64,000 nucleotides of DNA from Blastococcus sp. TF02-09 (GCF_003319105.1 NZ_QOHH01000003.1:248001-312000); one strand, 5' to 3'; positions 1 to 8,751 are shown, counted from the stretch's first letter. Notes: generated by a model not told the origin, from the letters alone. A program made the numbers and translations.

Positions 1-352
1 CGGCGCCGGAGACGTCGAGGAACGCCTCGTCCAGGCTCAGCGGCTCCACCAGCGGGGTGATCGAGCGGAACAGGGCCATCACCGAGCGGGAGACCTCGGC
101 GTAGAGCGACAGGTCACCGGGGAGCACCGTCGCCGTCGGGCACAGCCGCAGCGCCCGGGCGGTGGGCATGGCCGCGTGCACGCCGTAGCGCCGCGCCTCG
201 TAGGTGGCCGAGGTGACCACCCCCCGGTTGCCCGCCCCGCCCACGATCACCGGGGTGCCGGCCAGCTCGGGGCGGCGGCGCACCTCGACGCTGGCGAAGA
301 ACGCGTCCATGTCGACGTGCAGTACGGTGCAGCCCTGCGCCCGCCCGCCCAC
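1..352 (-). CDS. dinB: DNA polymerase IV (Y-family), 5' part, runs off left edge
   Basis: The first 117 codons of an error-prone translesion DNA polymerase are present; the rest lies beyond the window. Palm-domain motifs [11 protein letters not shown] (residues 13-23, metal ligand D14) and [11 protein letters not shown] (residues 106-116, catalytic D108 and E109) are intact and in the usual DinB positions. The GTG start at 352-350 is chosen because GGAGG lies 7 nt upstream (360-364) and it leaves only a short extension before the conserved motif. A LexA box at 367-382 sits just upstream, so SOS control is very likely. It is divergent from the repeat-protein operon. Missing C-terminal residues prevent telling DinB from an ImuB-like inactive paralogue by its tail, but the catalytic residues favour an active polymerase. 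Confidence 0.95.
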   Translation of the reverse strand, partial: MGGRAQGCTVLHVDMDAFFASVEVRRRPELAGTPVIVGGAGNRGVVTSATYEARRYGVHAAMPTARALRLCPTATVLPGDLSLYAEVSRSVMALFRSITPLVEPLSLDEAFLDVSGA

Positions 353-366
353 TCGCCCACCTCCGT

Positions 367-382
367 TCGAACACGTGTTCGC
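367..382. promoter_or_regulatory. LexA (SOS) box upstream of dinB
   Basis: TCGAAC-ACGT-GTTCGC matches the actinobacterial SOS consensus TCGAAC-N4-GTTCGA with one deviation at the last base. It lies 14 bp upstream of the dinB GTG start, within its expected promoter, and about 190 bp from the divergent repeat-protein gene. LexA repression and induction by DNA damage is inferred from established knowledge of this motif. Confidence 0.85.
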
Positions 383-568
383 ATCCGGACCCGACACTAG
401 CCGCCGCCGAGCCGGGCGGTCCGCTGCCCCGGCCGCCGTGACGCAGTCGTGACCGGCCCTGCCGGCAACCGGCGCGCGACCCGCATGTGTCGGACCCTCC
501 GGAGTGCGGTAAGCAGGCGTCGGCAGCCGCCGACCGGCGGCCGGAATCGAGACCGAGCGGAGGAGCCC

Positions 569-859
569 ATGGCTCTGGACGACGAGATGACCAGCGGCGA
601 CGGCGGTGCCGACGGCGGCGCGGACAGCGGCGCTCACGGCCCGGCCGACAGCAGCGCCGGCGCAGCCGACCACGGCGCCGCGGGTACGCCCGGCGGCCAC
701 GACGGCGGCGCGGACGGTGGCGCTGACGGTGGTGCCGATGGCGGCGCGGACGGCGGTGCCGATGGCGGCGCGGACGGTGGCGCCGATGGCGGCGCGGACG
801 GCGGTGCCGACGGTAGCGCCGACGGTGGTGCCGACGGCGGCGCGGACGGTTCGGCCTGA
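569..859 (+). CDS. GGAD-repeat protein, function unknown
   Basis: A 96-residue acidic protein made almost wholly of Gly, Ala and Asp. After a short head ([13 protein letters not shown]) and a spacer containing His and Ser, residues about 47-96 are tandem GGAD tetrapeptides, occasionally GSAD, encoded by 12-bp units. No Cys, no aromatic residue, no signal peptide or membrane segment is present. The ATG is preceded by GGAGGAG (559-565). Its TGA (857-859) overlaps the likely CTG start of the downstream cupin oxygenase, so translation is probably coupled. I recognise no family. It could be a substrate or partner of that oxygenase, or the degenerate N-terminal part of it separated by a frameshift; the first is speculation. 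Repeat number may vary between strains. Confidence 0.6.
   Translation: MALDDEMTSGDGGADGGADSGAHGPADSSAGAADHGAAGTPGGHDGGADGGADGGADGGADGGADGGADGGADGGADGGADGSADGGADGGADGSA
700..850. repeat. 12-bp tandem repeat array (GGAD codons)
   Basis: About a dozen in-frame 12-bp units, typically GGCGGCGCGGAC alternating with GGCGGTGCCGAT and synonymous variants, encode the GGAD tetrapeptides. The unit length is a multiple of three, so gain or loss of copies would preserve the reading frame. The synonymous variation between units argues for selection on the peptide rather than a very recent expansion. Confidence 0.8.
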
Positions 860-2139
860 CCGAGAACCCCGCACCCCTGGGCCGGGCGGAGCAGCTGCTC
901 CGCCCGGCCCTGCGGCGGTGCACGAACACCGACCCCGAGGTCTTCGCACGGGACCACTGGGGCCGGCGCCCGCTGCTGACCCGCGCCGCTGACACCGGCA
1001 ACTCCTTCACCGACCTGCTCGACCTCGCCGCGATCGACGAGCTGCTCTCCCGCCGGGGGCTGCGCACCCCGTTCCTGCGCATCGCCAAGGACGGCCAGGT
1101 CGTCGACGCCTCGCGGTTCACCTCCTCCGGTGGCGCCGGGGCCGAGATCGCCGACCAGGTCAGCTCGGACGCGGTGCTGCGGCTGTTCGCCGACGGCAGC
1201 ACCGTGGTGCTGCAGGGCCTGCACCGGCTGTGGCCGCCGCTGATCGAGTTCGCCGACCAGCTGGCCGCCGACCTCGGCCACCCGACCCAGGTCAACGCCT
1301 ACGTCACCCCGCCGTCCTCGCGCGGGTTCGACGCCCACTACGACGTGCACGACGTCTTCGTGCTGCAGGTCGCCGGCCAGAAGCACTGGACCATCCACGA
1401 GCCGGTGCTGCGCGATCCGCTGCGCACCCAGGTGTGGACCGACCGCCGCGAGGAGGTCGCCGCCGCCGCGACCCGCGAGCCGGTGATCGACGCCGTCCTC
1501 GAGCCCGGCGACGTCCTGTACCTCCCCCGCGGGTTCCTGCACTCGGCCACCGCGCTCGGCGAGATCAGCGCCCACCTGACCATCGGCATCCACTCCGTCA
1601 CCCGCTGGGGCGCGGCCGAGGCTGCCCTGGACCTGGTGCGCACCCTGGCCGCCGAGGACCCCGCGCTGCGCGGCTCGCTCCCCCTGGGTGTCGACCTCGC
1701 CGACCCCGACGGCCTGCGCGACGACGTCACCGCCGTCGTCGAGGGCCTGCGGGAGTGGCTGGCGCGGGTCGACCCCGCCGAGGTGGCCGAGCGGCTGCGC
1801 GCCCGCACCTGGGCCCAGGTGCGCCCCGAGCCCGTCGCACCGCTGGCCCAGGCGACCGCGGCCGCGACCCTCTCCCCCGAGACCGTGCTCCGCCTGCGAC
1901 CGCGGCTGCGGTGCGTGCTCCGCGACGAGGACGATGGGCGGGTGACCCTCATCGGTGGCCGCCGGACGCACTCGTTCCCAGGGTCGGCCCGCCCGGCGCT
2001 GGCCGAGCTCCTGGCCGTCGGCGAGCTCAAGGTGGGCGACCTGCCCGGCCTGGAGCCCGGCGACCGGCTGACCCTCGCCCGGCGGCTGGTCACCGAGTCC
2101 GTCGCGCTCGTCCCCGACGCCGCACCCCCCGGGCCGTGA
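856..2139 (+). CDS. Cupin / JmjC-type Fe(II) 2-oxoglutarate oxygenase (ribosomal oxygenase-like)
   Basis: A 427-residue protein of the cupin-4/JmjC-like hydroxylase family, whose best known members hydroxylate ribosomal proteins. The family's opening motif, here [15 protein letters not shown], is at residues about 35-50. The facial triad is visible as H161-Y-D163 and H229 (FLHSA). A winged-helix-like tail follows. Homology begins well upstream of the first in-frame ATG/GTG (1174), and no ATG, GTG or TTG lies between the last in-frame stop (814-816) and the homologous region. The only sensible initiation codon is CTG at 856, overlapping the upstream TGA as CTGA. A frameshift joining it to the GGAD protein is the alternative. 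It overlaps the next gene by GTGA. Substrate unknown. Confidence 0.85.
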   Translation: MTENPAPLGRAEQLLRPALRRCTNTDPEVFARDHWGRRPLLTRAADTGNSFTDLLDLAAIDELLSRRGLRTPFLRIAKDGQVVDASRFTSSGGAGAEIADQVSSDAVLRLFADGSTVVLQGLHRLWPPLIEFADQLAADLGHPTQVNAYVTPPSSRGFDAHYDVHDVFVLQVAGQKHWTIHEPVLRDPLRTQVWTDRREEVAAAATREPVIDAVLEPGDVLYLPRGFLHSATALGEISAHLTIGIHSVTRWGAAEAALDLVRTLAAEDPALRGSLPLGVDLADPDGLRDDVTAVVEGLREWLARVDPAEVAERLRARTWAQVRPEPVAPLAQATAAATLSPETVLRLRPRLRCVLRDEDDGRVTLIGGRRTHSFPGSARPALAELLAVGELKVGDLPGLEPGDRLTLARRLVTESVALVPDAAPPGP

Positions 2140-3095
2140 CCACCGCGGACCTCCCACCCGCGGACGACTTCTGCCGGACCGACCTCCCGGCCCGCCCCAC
2201 CGGCCGGCTGGACACGGCGCGCTGCTCGGTGCAGGCGCTGGCCCGCGGCGACTCCGGCATCGCCACCGCGTCCCCCGTGCAGCGCTGGCTGCTGGTGGAG
2301 CAGCCCGGCCCGTGGGGGCGCGACGCGCTGCTCCAGTCGCGGTTCGACGCGCGGGTGGCGCCGCTGCTGGCCGAGCGGGCCCGCCGCGAGGACGTGCGGG
2401 TGCTGCTCGTCCGCCGTCCCGGCGACCGGCTCGCCGACGCGGGCGGGCGCTGGGCCTACGCCGACAGCCGCCGGGGCCGCGAGGGCCTGTGGTGGTCGGT
2501 GCGGGCCTCGGACGAGGAGCTGCTCACCGCGCCCTGGGACGGGTCGGTCGGCGAGCGGTCGCAGCGCCCGACCTACCTGGTGTGCACGCACGGCGGGCAC
2601 GACGCCTGCTGCGCGCTGCGCGGCCGGCCCCTGGCCCGCGCCATGCCCGCACCCGGACCGGCCGACGTGTGGGAGTGCAGCCACCTCGGCGGTGACCGGT
2701 TCGCGGCCAACGTCGTCGTCCTCCCCCACGGCTTCTACTACGGGCAGGTGCCCGGCGACGGCGGGCTGCTGGTGGCCGCCCACGAGCAGGGGCAGGTGGC
2801 GCTGGCGTGGCTGCGCGGCCGTGCCGGGCTGCCGGCGCACGTGCAGGCCGCGCAGCACGGCGCCCGCGAGGAGCTCGGCCTGCTCGGCGTCGACGACCTC
2901 GCTCCCCTGGGCGCGACCCAGCTGCCGGATCCGGAGCCGGACGTGGAGCGGTGGGAGGTGGCGCTGGCCGGCCCCGCGGGCACGGTCACCGTCGTCGTCG
3001 AGAGCCGGCCCTCCCCCGAGGCCGCGCAGCTGACCTGCTCCGCGGTGCGCCCCGGCCGGGTGCGCACCTGGCACCGGCTGTCGGTCAGCCGGTAG
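2136..3095 (+). CDS. Sucrase/ferredoxin-like (thioredoxin-fold [2Fe-2S]) protein
   Basis: A 319-residue protein of the sucrase/ferredoxin-like family, thioredoxin-fold proteins that can bind a [2Fe-2S] cluster. Candidate ligands are in CTHGGHDACC (residues 150-159) and CSHLGGDRFAANV (from residue 181). The usual HxGGH of the second motif reads HLGGD here. GTG start at 2136 overlaps the upstream oxygenase stop (GTGA), so the two are translated from one mRNA and the protein could supply electrons to, or reductively maintain, the iron oxygenase; that role is inferred. The final 11 bp overlap the tail of the convergent metallo-beta-lactamase-fold gene. Substrate and partner are unknown. Confidence 0.8.
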   Translation: MTTADLPPADDFCRTDLPARPTGRLDTARCSVQALARGDSGIATASPVQRWLLVEQPGPWGRDALLQSRFDARVAPLLAERARREDVRVLLVRRPGDRLADAGGRWAYADSRRGREGLWWSVRASDEELLTAPWDGSVGERSQRPTYLVCTHGGHDACCALRGRPLARAMPAPGPADVWECSHLGGDRFAANVVVLPHGFYYGQVPGDGGLLVAAHEQGQVALAWLRGRAGLPAHVQAAQHGAREELGLLGVDDLAPLGATQLPDPEPDVERWEVALAGPAGTVTVVVESRPSPEAAQLTCSAVRPGRVRTWHRLSVSR

Positions 3096-3879
3096 CGAGC
3101 TCGACGGGCTGCCCGAGCGGCAGCCAGCGGAACCGGGCCCGCACGTCGGCCGGGGCGCCGTCGAGCTCCGCCTCCACGGCTGCCCGGCCCTGGCGGAAGT
3201 GCGACCAGCCCTCGTAGTGCACCGGGACCACCGTCCGCACGTCGCTCAGGCGGCACAGCCGGATCGCCTCCCGGGCGGTCATGGAGTAGCGCAGCGGGCC
3301 GGTGACCGGGAAGCGGACGCCGCCCATGTGCAGCAGCGCGGTGTCGATCCGCAGCCGGGCGGCCACCGCCCGCACCCCGCTGAACAGCAGGGTGTCCCCG
3401 GAGATCCAGAGCACGCCGTCGTCCTGGCCGGCCCACTGCAGCGCGAAGCCGACGACCGGGCCGGCGAACGGGCGGCTGAGCGGCGGGCCGTGCCGGGCGG
3501 GCGTGGCGGTCACGGTGAGGGTGGGCAGCCCGGGTGCGGTGAGCTCGGTGGCCTCCCAGGCCCGGAGGCCGCGCGCGTTCCCGCCGAGCCGGCGTGCCGC
3601 CGCGCGGGTGGTGAGCACGGCGCCGGCCGAGGGCAGCAGCCCGCGGCCGGCGTCGTCCAGGTTGTCGGCGTGGTGGTCGTGGCTGAGCAGCACCGCGTCG
3701 ACCGGCAGGACGTCGTCGGCCGGCAGCGCCGGCCCCGCGAGCTTGCGCGACGACGTCCCCCAGCCGAAGTCGTACGTCCGGCCGGGGGGATCGAAGGTCG
3801 GGTCCACGAGCAGCCGCCGGCCCAGCACCTCGACGAGCACGGTCGGGCCGCCGATGTGGGTGAGCCGGACCCCCTTCAC
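3085..3879 (-). CDS. MBL-fold metallohydrolase
   Basis: A 264-residue soluble metallo-beta-lactamase-fold hydrolase of the UlaG-like branch. The metal-binding motif HDHHAD is at residues 67-72, with a further Asp in ISGDTL and His in VVPVHYEGW near the C-terminus. The GTG start at 3879 is preferred because the homologous sequence (KGVRLTHIGG) begins immediately after it. The start overlaps the end of the upstream, frameshifted alpha/beta hydrolase gene (GTGA at 3876-3879), which indicates one operon. The substrate cannot be assigned from sequence. Confidence 0.85.
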   Translation of the reverse strand: MKGVRLTHIGGPTVLVEVLGRRLLVDPTFDPPGRTYDFGWGTSSRKLAGPALPADDVLPVDAVLLSHDHHADNLDDAGRGLLPSAGAVLTTRAAARRLGGNARGLRAWEATELTAPGLPTLTVTATPARHGPPLSRPFAGPVVGFALQWAGQDDGVLWISGDTLLFSGVRAVAARLRIDTALLHMGGVRFPVTGPLRYSMTAREAIRLCRLSDVRTVVPVHYEGWSHFRQGRAAVEAELDGAPADVRARFRWLPLGQPVELATG

Positions 3880-4734
3880 CGCGGCGTGCTCACCTGCCGT
3901 GACATGACCGCGTGGTCCACCGCCCACTGCAGCACGTGGTCCGCGATCGCCTCCCAGCCCTCCTGCGCGGGCAGCAGGTGGGCGTAGCCGGGGTACTCCT
4001 CGTGCTCGGTGAGGAGTAGCGGCGGTGTAGTGCTTCACGTTGGACCGCTGCACGCTGGGCGGCATGATGTGGTCCTCGCTGCCGGAGATGAACAGCAACG
4101 GCGGCCGCGCCTCGTTCCGGTAGTCGACGGCGGCGTCCTGGGGTCCGGGCATGACGTTCGCCAGCACCGAGTTCCAGAGGATCCGGCCGGACGCCGGGAT
4201 CGCGTACCGCTCGTAGAGGGCCCGCGACTCCTCCTCGCCGAACGTGTTCGTGAACGCGTAGTGCCACTGCTTCTCGGTGAGCGGGACGGCGCGGTGGCGG
4301 TTGGCCGGGTTCCGGAAGGCGGCGAAAGTGGACCGGAGCTGCGAGAGCGGCAGCACCCGGACGCCCTCCGTCGGCGCCGAGTTCAGCACCACCCCGACCG
4401 CGCCGTAGCCGCGGTCGAGGAGCAGCTGCACCAGCGTGCCGCCCGCGGAGTGGCCGATGAGGATCGGCGGTTTCTCCAGCCCGCCCACCACCGCCTCGAG
4501 GTGAGCCATGATGCCGGGCAGGGTCGCCTCGGCGATCACCGTCGGATCGGCGATGAGCGCCTCGACCTCCACCTCGAAGCCCGGGTAGGCCGGTGTGAGG
4601 ACGCGGTACCCCTGGGCCTCGTAGCGGGTCTTCCAGTGCTCCCAGCTGCGGGGGGTCACCCAGAAGCCGTGCACGAGGACGACGGTGTCCGGACCGCTGG
4701 GCGCGGCCGGTCGGGGGGCGGGGATCTCGGACAT
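3876..4734 (-). pseudogene. Alpha/beta hydrolase, frameshifted near 4010-4022
   Basis: An alpha/beta hydrolase of about 285 residues when repaired. It has HGFWVTPRSWEHW near residue 22, the nucleophile elbow GHSAGG and a C-terminal acid/His region. After VKHYTAA the homologous reading frame jumps: the downstream piece LTEHEEYPGYAHLLPAQEGW, containing the tail of the fold, is in another frame and ends with TGA at 3876. The span is 859 nt, one more than a multiple of three, so a single-base insertion explains it. A strong GAGGAG precedes the ATG at 4734. The intact tail frame and the GTGA coupling to the next gene suggest either a very recent mutation or a sequence error. As read, the truncated protein loses its catalytic His. 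Confidence 0.75.
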
Positions 4735-4756
4735 GACGGGCTCCTCTCGCCCTGGG

Positions 4757-5578
4757 TCAGCCGCGCGCGAACGCGAGCAGGTCGGCGGTGAACTCCGCGG
4801 AGTGCGCCCCGGTGAGGCCGTGGGGCGCACCGGGGTAGACCTTGAGTTCTCCGTGCTTCAGCAGCGCCACCGACTTCGGCGCCGAGTCGTGGAACGGGAC
4901 GATCTGGTCGTCGTCGCCGTGCGCGACCAGGACCGGCACGTCGATCCGCTCCAGGTCCGCGGTGAAGTCGGTCTCGCTGAACTGCGCGATGCACTCGTAG
5001 GCACCCTTGAGGCCGGCCATCATGCCCATCCGCCAGAAGTCGTCCTTCTGGCCCTGCGTCACCTCGCTGCCCGCACGGTTGGCGCCGTAGAAGGTCTCGG
5101 CGAGCTGCCGGTAGAACTCCGAGGCGCCGCCGAGCACGCCGGCCCGGATCTGGTCGAAGGCCTCGATCGGCAGCCCCTCCGGATTGGCCTCCGTGCGCAG
5201 CATGATCGGTGGGATGGCGCCCAGGAGCACCGCCCGCGCGACCCGCTCGGTGCCGTGCCGCCCCATGTACCGGGTGACCTCGCCGCCCCCGGTGGAGTGG
5301 CCGACGAGGATCACGTCGCGCAGGTCGAGCTGCTCGATGACGCTCGCCAGGTCGTCGGCGTAGGTGTCCATGTCGTTGCCGTCCGACGGCTGGTCGGACC
5401 GGCCGTGCCCGCGCCGGTCGTGCGCGATCGCCCGGAACCCGTTGGCCGCCATCGCGAGCAGCTGGGCGTCCCAGGCGTCGGAGTTCAGCGGCCAGCCGTG
5501 GCTGAACACGACCGGCTGACCGGCGCCCCAGTCCTTGTAGAAGATCCTCGTGCCGTCGGTGGTCGTGACGTCGCCCAT
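4757..5578 (-). CDS. Alpha/beta hydrolase, non-heme chloroperoxidase/arylesterase type
   Basis: A 273-residue alpha/beta hydrolase resembling non-heme haloperoxidases and arylesterases. HGWP (27-30) forms the oxyanion region, GHSTGGGE (93-100) holds the nucleophile S95, and [13 protein letters not shown] and GAPHGL carry the candidate Asp and His. Such enzymes hydrolyse esters or lactones; the haloperoxidase activity of the family needs peroxide and organic acid. The ATG at 5578 follows GAGGAGCGAGC, a good ribosome binding site. It is 22 bp upstream of the frameshifted hydrolase and probably cotranscribed with it, and it is divergent from an AraC-type regulator that may control it. Confidence 0.85.
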   Translation of the reverse strand: MGDVTTTDGTRIFYKDWGAGQPVVFSHGWPLNSDAWDAQLLAMAANGFRAIAHDRRGHGRSDQPSDGNDMDTYADDLASVIEQLDLRDVILVGHSTGGGEVTRYMGRHGTERVARAVLLGAIPPIMLRTEANPEGLPIEAFDQIRAGVLGGASEFYRQLAETFYGANRAGSEVTQGQKDDFWRMGMMAGLKGAYECIAQFSETDFTADLERIDVPVLVAHGDDDQIVPFHDSAPKSVALLKHGELKVYPGAPHGLTGAHSAEFTADLLAFARG

Positions 5579-5623
5579 GCTCGCTCCTCGGGAAGTCGGT
5601 GGGTGGGCCGTCCGGGTCCGACC

Positions 5624-5732
5624 CTGGCAGCGCGGCGACCGCCCCGATCGGCTGTGCGTGCACACCTCTGTGCTGTGGCCGCACGGCTCCCCCAGCGCGC
5701 AGGCCCTGGCCCGCGGCGCCGGGCGCTGCCAG
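5624..5732. promoter_or_regulatory. Divergent regulatory region with distant inverted repeat
   Basis: The 229-bp region between the divergent hydrolase (starts 5578) and AraC-type gene (starts 5808) carries two perfect 10-bp arms, CTGGCAGCGC at 5624-5633 and GCGCTGCCAG at 5723-5732, separated by 89 bp. The arrangement could let a dimeric regulator loop the DNA, as AraC-type proteins do, but no direct evidence supports binding. Confidence 0.35.
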
Positions 5733-5807
5733 ACTCGGCGGCGCGGGGCACATCGAGGGCGGGACCGTGACGGGGCCGGGTCGCCCACCCACGGACGGGA
5801 ACGCCGC

Positions 5808-6785
5808 ATGCAGCTGCTGGACACCGCCACGCTCCCGGCCGAGCACCGCGTGGACGCCTTCCGGGCCGCCTTCGACCAGGCGTCGGTGCCCTGCTCCATC
5901 GAGCACCTCGGGCCCGACGACCGCGTGCACGCGCGCATGCACCTGTGGCACTTCGGCGCCGCGAACCTCTTCACCACCGACGCGTCCGGCTTCCGGCTCG
6001 TGCGCACACCACGGCACCTGCGCACGGAGAGCCCGCCGGTGGTCGCCCTGGCCGTGCAGGCTGCGGGCGTGGGCCGCTTCGGCCAGTTCGGGGAGCAGTC
6101 GCTCGTGCCGGCCCGGTCCCTGATGCTCAGCGACCTGACCGGGCCCTACGAGTTCGCCTGGGAGGACACCGGCGGATCGCGGGCCTTCCAGGTGCCCTAC
6201 GGCGCGCTGGGCCTGCCGCCGGACGTGGTCCGCCGGGCCGCGCCCCGACTGGGCGGCAGCCCGCTGCACGACCTCGTCCGCGACCACCTCGTGCGGCTGT
6301 CCGCGGACGCCGGGCAGCTGGCAGCGGACCCGGCAGCCACCTCCCTGGGCACGGCCACGGTCGAGCTGGTCCGGGCGCTGGTGGTGTCGGCCGCCGCGGA
6401 CGACCGCTACGCCGGAGCCGTCCGCGAGGAGACGCTGCTGACCCGGCTGCTGGCCTACGCCCGCGCCCACCTCACCGAGGCCGACCTCGGCCCGCGTCGG
6501 CTGGCGGCCGCGCACAACGTCTCGCTGCGACGGCTCTACCAGGAGTTCGCGGCGGCCGGGCTGCACCTGGAGCAGTGGCTCATCACCGAGCGGCTCGAGC
6601 TCGCCCGCGCCCAGCTGGTCTCGCGGACCGGGCAGCACCGCTCGGTGGCGGCGGTGGCGCGCAGCTGCGGGTTCGCCGACCCCAGCCACTTCGCCCGCAG
6701 GTTCCGGCAGGCCTTCGGCCTCTCGCCCCGGGAGTGGCAGCAGGAGTCGGCCCGCCGGGCGCAGGAGCCGCGGTCAGGTCAGTGA
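5808..6785 (+). CDS. AraC-family transcriptional regulator
   Basis: A 325-residue regulator with an N-terminal cupin-like sensing domain (AraC-binding-like, residues about 1-200) and a C-terminal pair of helix-turn-helix motifs (about 215-318; [21 protein letters not shown] and the second helix pair ending in SPREWQQE). The ATG at 5808 is preceded by GGGAA. Its position opposite the alpha/beta hydrolase gene suggests local control of that hydrolase. The last 12 bp overlap the tail of the convergent phosphodiesterase gene. Effector unknown. Confidence 0.88.
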   Translation: MQLLDTATLPAEHRVDAFRAAFDQASVPCSIEHLGPDDRVHARMHLWHFGAANLFTTDASGFRLVRTPRHLRTESPPVVALAVQAAGVGRFGQFGEQSLVPARSLMLSDLTGPYEFAWEDTGGSRAFQVPYGALGLPPDVVRRAAPRLGGSPLHDLVRDHLVRLSADAGQLAADPAATSLGTATVELVRALVVSAAADDRYAGAVREETLLTRLLAYARAHLTEADLGPRRLAAAHNVSLRRLYQEFAAAGLHLEQWLITERLELARAQLVSRTGQHRSVAAVARSCGFADPSHFARRFRQAFGLSPREWQQESARRAQEPRSGQ

Positions 6786-7946
6786 CGAGCCGTGGGCCAC
6801 GAGCAGCGGGATCGCCAGCTCGGTGGCGGTGAGCGAGCCGTGGTAGGCCGCCAGCCGGCTGGGTCCGGGTTCCTGGGCGGGGGCGGTCAGCGCCCAGGTG
6901 CCGCGGGCGAGCGCGACGACGTCGCCGATGCGGGCGGCCATCCCCGGGTCGACGGCACCGAAGACGCCGCTGGCCACCGCCTCGTCGCGGGACACGACCC
7001 AGGCGCGCTCGCCCAGCACGCCCCGCCAGCGGTCCAGCACGTCGTCGGCCGCACCCGGCACGGCGTGCACGTACCGCGCCCGCGGCTCCCCGGCGAGCAG
7101 CCGGACGCCGTCGCCGAGCTCGGGCACCGCGTCCAGGTCCAGCCGGGTGCCGGCCGGCACGTCGAGCATCCCGTGGTCGGCGGTGACCAGCAGCGCGGCG
7201 TCGTCGGGCAACCCGTCGACGACCTGCTCGACCATGCGGTCGACCAGCTGGAGCTGCGCCCGCCAGCTGGCGGAGTCGACGCCGCGCACGTGACCGGTGA
7301 GGTCGAGGTCGGGGAAGTAGCCGTAGACCAGGGCCCGCGGCGTGGCGTGTAGCGCCTGCAGCACCAGGGCGGCCAGGTCGCCGGCGCCGACGGAGCCGGC
7401 GTACGCGGCACCGCGGTAGGCCGCCAGGCTCAGGCCGCTGGCCTGGTAGGGGTACGGCGCGACCACCGTGGCCGGCACCCCGGCCGCCGCGGCCCGCGCG
7501 AAGACCGTGGGCTGCGGCGCCCAGGTGTCGGGGTCGGGGTCGTCCCGCCACTGCGTGTGGTTGAGGGCGCGGTCCTCCCCCGGGACGTCGGTGACGAAGC
7601 CGAGGACGCCGTGGCTCCCCGGCGGCAGGCCGGTGCCGAAGGTGGTGAGGCTGACCGGTGTGGTGCTCGGGCACGGCGCGGAGAGATCCCCGGCCGGGGA
7701 GGCGAGCGCGGCGAGGGTGGGCGCGAGGTCGACGTGCTGCCGGACGAGGTCGGCGCCCAGGCCGTCGACGAGCAGCACGGCCACCCGCCGGGCACCGGCG
7801 ACCAAGGCGGTCAGCCCCAGCGGGTCGGCCGGCACGTCGCCGCGGTCCAGGGGCACGCCGAGCGCCGCGGCCGCTCCGGGCAGCACGTCGGCGAGGGTGC
7901 CGGTGCCGTAGGCCGGGCGGTGCAGGTCTCCGGGCAGCGGGTGCAT
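6774..7946 (-). CDS. Alkaline-phosphatase-superfamily nucleotide pyrophosphatase/phosphodiesterase
   Basis: A 390-residue enzyme of the alkaline phosphatase superfamily, nucleotide pyrophosphatase/phosphodiesterase branch. LLVDGLGADL supplies the first metal Asp (D61), PCPSTTPVSLTTF (91-103) the Thr nucleophile, and LVTADHGM and YHGS later metal ligands. No signal peptide is seen, so it is probably cytoplasmic. The ATG at 7946-7944 overlaps the stop of the upstream methyltransferase (ATGA), so they form an operon. In related actinobacteria this type of gene is of unassigned substrate; nucleotide or phosphonate esters are possible. Confidence 0.85.
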   Translation of the reverse strand: MHPLPGDLHRPAYGTGTLADVLPGAAAALGVPLDRGDVPADPLGLTALVAGARRVAVLLVDGLGADLVRQHVDLAPTLAALASPAGDLSAPCPSTTPVSLTTFGTGLPPGSHGVLGFVTDVPGEDRALNHTQWRDDPDPDTWAPQPTVFARAAAAGVPATVVAPYPYQASGLSLAAYRGAAYAGSVGAGDLAALVLQALHATPRALVYGYFPDLDLTGHVRGVDSASWRAQLQLVDRMVEQVVDGLPDDAALLVTADHGMLDVPAGTRLDLDAVPELGDGVRLLAGEPRARYVHAVPGAADDVLDRWRGVLGERAWVVSRDEAVASGVFGAVDPGMAARIGDVVALARGTWALTAPAQEPGPSRLAAYHGSLTATELAIPLLVAHGSSLT

Positions 7947-8686
7947 CAGGGGCGCGCGGCGAGGAGGTGCAGGCCGGTGGCGACGTCGCGGTACGGCGAG
8001 GACCCGGCCAGCGCCAGCTCGAGGGCACGGACGGCGTCGGGATCGGCACCCGAGGCGGCGTCGAGCAGGTCGGCGACGACCGAGACGCCCCGCCACGGAC
8101 CGGGCCGCAGCCCGGCGCCCTCGACGAGGGCGAGCAGCGCGTCGGGCGTGAACCGGCGCCGCGCCGTCGGCCGGGTGCGGGCCGTCGCCGGGTCGCGGTC
8201 CTCGGCCAGGGCCAGGGCCTCGACCGGGTGGCCGGCGACGGCGCGGGCCAGGACGGCACCGGCGCGGTTGGCCGCGGCCACGCTCACCTGCCCGCCGGGG
8301 CGGAGCGCGCCGGCGATCTCCCGCAGCGTGACCGCGGGGTCGTCGACCACCTCCAGCACGTAGTGGCAGAGGACCAGGTCGTACGTGGGCGCGGAGAAGA
8401 CCTCGCCGAGCAGGTCGCCGTCGCCCTGCACGCCCTCCACCCGGTCCCCCACGCCGGCCGTGGCGGCGCGCCGGGCGAGGGTGGCCAGGGCGTCGGCGCT
8501 GGGGTCGACGACCGTGACCGCGTGCCCGAGCCGGGCGAGCGGGACGGCGAACATGCCGCTGCCGCCGCCGACGTCCAGCACGCGCAGCGGGGTGCCGTCG
8601 CCGATGACCGGGTCCAGCGCCGCCCAGACGGCCGCGCTGCGCGGGGGGAGCTGCTCGGCGGAGGACGGCGCGGGCGGTGTCGGCAC
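7946..8686 (-). CDS. Class I SAM-dependent methyltransferase
   Basis: A 246-residue methyltransferase with the SAM-binding motif LRVLDVGGGSGMFAVPLA at about residues 34-51, acidic loop VVDPS, and post-motif LVLCHYVLEVV. It resembles small-molecule or UbiE/COQ5-like methyltransferases; the substrate is not predictable. The GTG start at 8686 has no ribosome binding site but has TAGGCT (8694-8699) exactly 7 nt upstream, so the mRNA is probably leaderless. Its stop overlaps the start of the phosphodiesterase gene. Confidence 0.85.
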   Translation of the reverse strand: MPTPPAPSSAEQLPPRSAAVWAALDPVIGDGTPLRVLDVGGGSGMFAVPLARLGHAVTVVDPSADALATLARRAATAGVGDRVEGVQGDGDLLGEVFSAPTYDLVLCHYVLEVVDDPAVTLREIAGALRPGGQVSVAAANRAGAVLARAVAGHPVEALALAEDRDPATARTRPTARRRFTPDALLALVEGAGLRPGPWRGVSVVADLLDAASGADPDAVRALELALAGSSPYRDVATGLHLLAARP

Positions 8687-8693
8687 CTGTCGG

Positions 8694-8699
8694 AGCCTA
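8694..8699 (-). promoter_or_regulatory. -10 box for a leaderless methyltransferase mRNA
   Basis: TAGGCT on the minus strand, 7 nt before the GTG start at 8686, fits the TANNNT consensus with transcription starting at the start codon. Confidence 0.5.
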
Positions 8700-8751
8700 G
8701 TGGCGGCTCTCCGGCCGCACGGTGTCCGCGCCGGGTGGCGCAGCGCCCGCG

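Noticed and set aside
700-850. Possible CRISPR array
   Set aside because: The 12-bp units have no spacers and are coding triplet multiples; no cas gene is present.
634-2157. Minus-strand open frame with Ser-Ala-Pro-Pro repeats opposite the GGAD array and cupin gene
   Set aside because: The repeats are simply the complement of the GGAD codons; the plus strand has an RBS, operon overlap and family motifs.
3890-4267. Separate small gene in the third frame of the broken hydrolase
   Set aside because: Arg/His-rich shadow frame; the homologous continuation of the hydrolase is in another frame.
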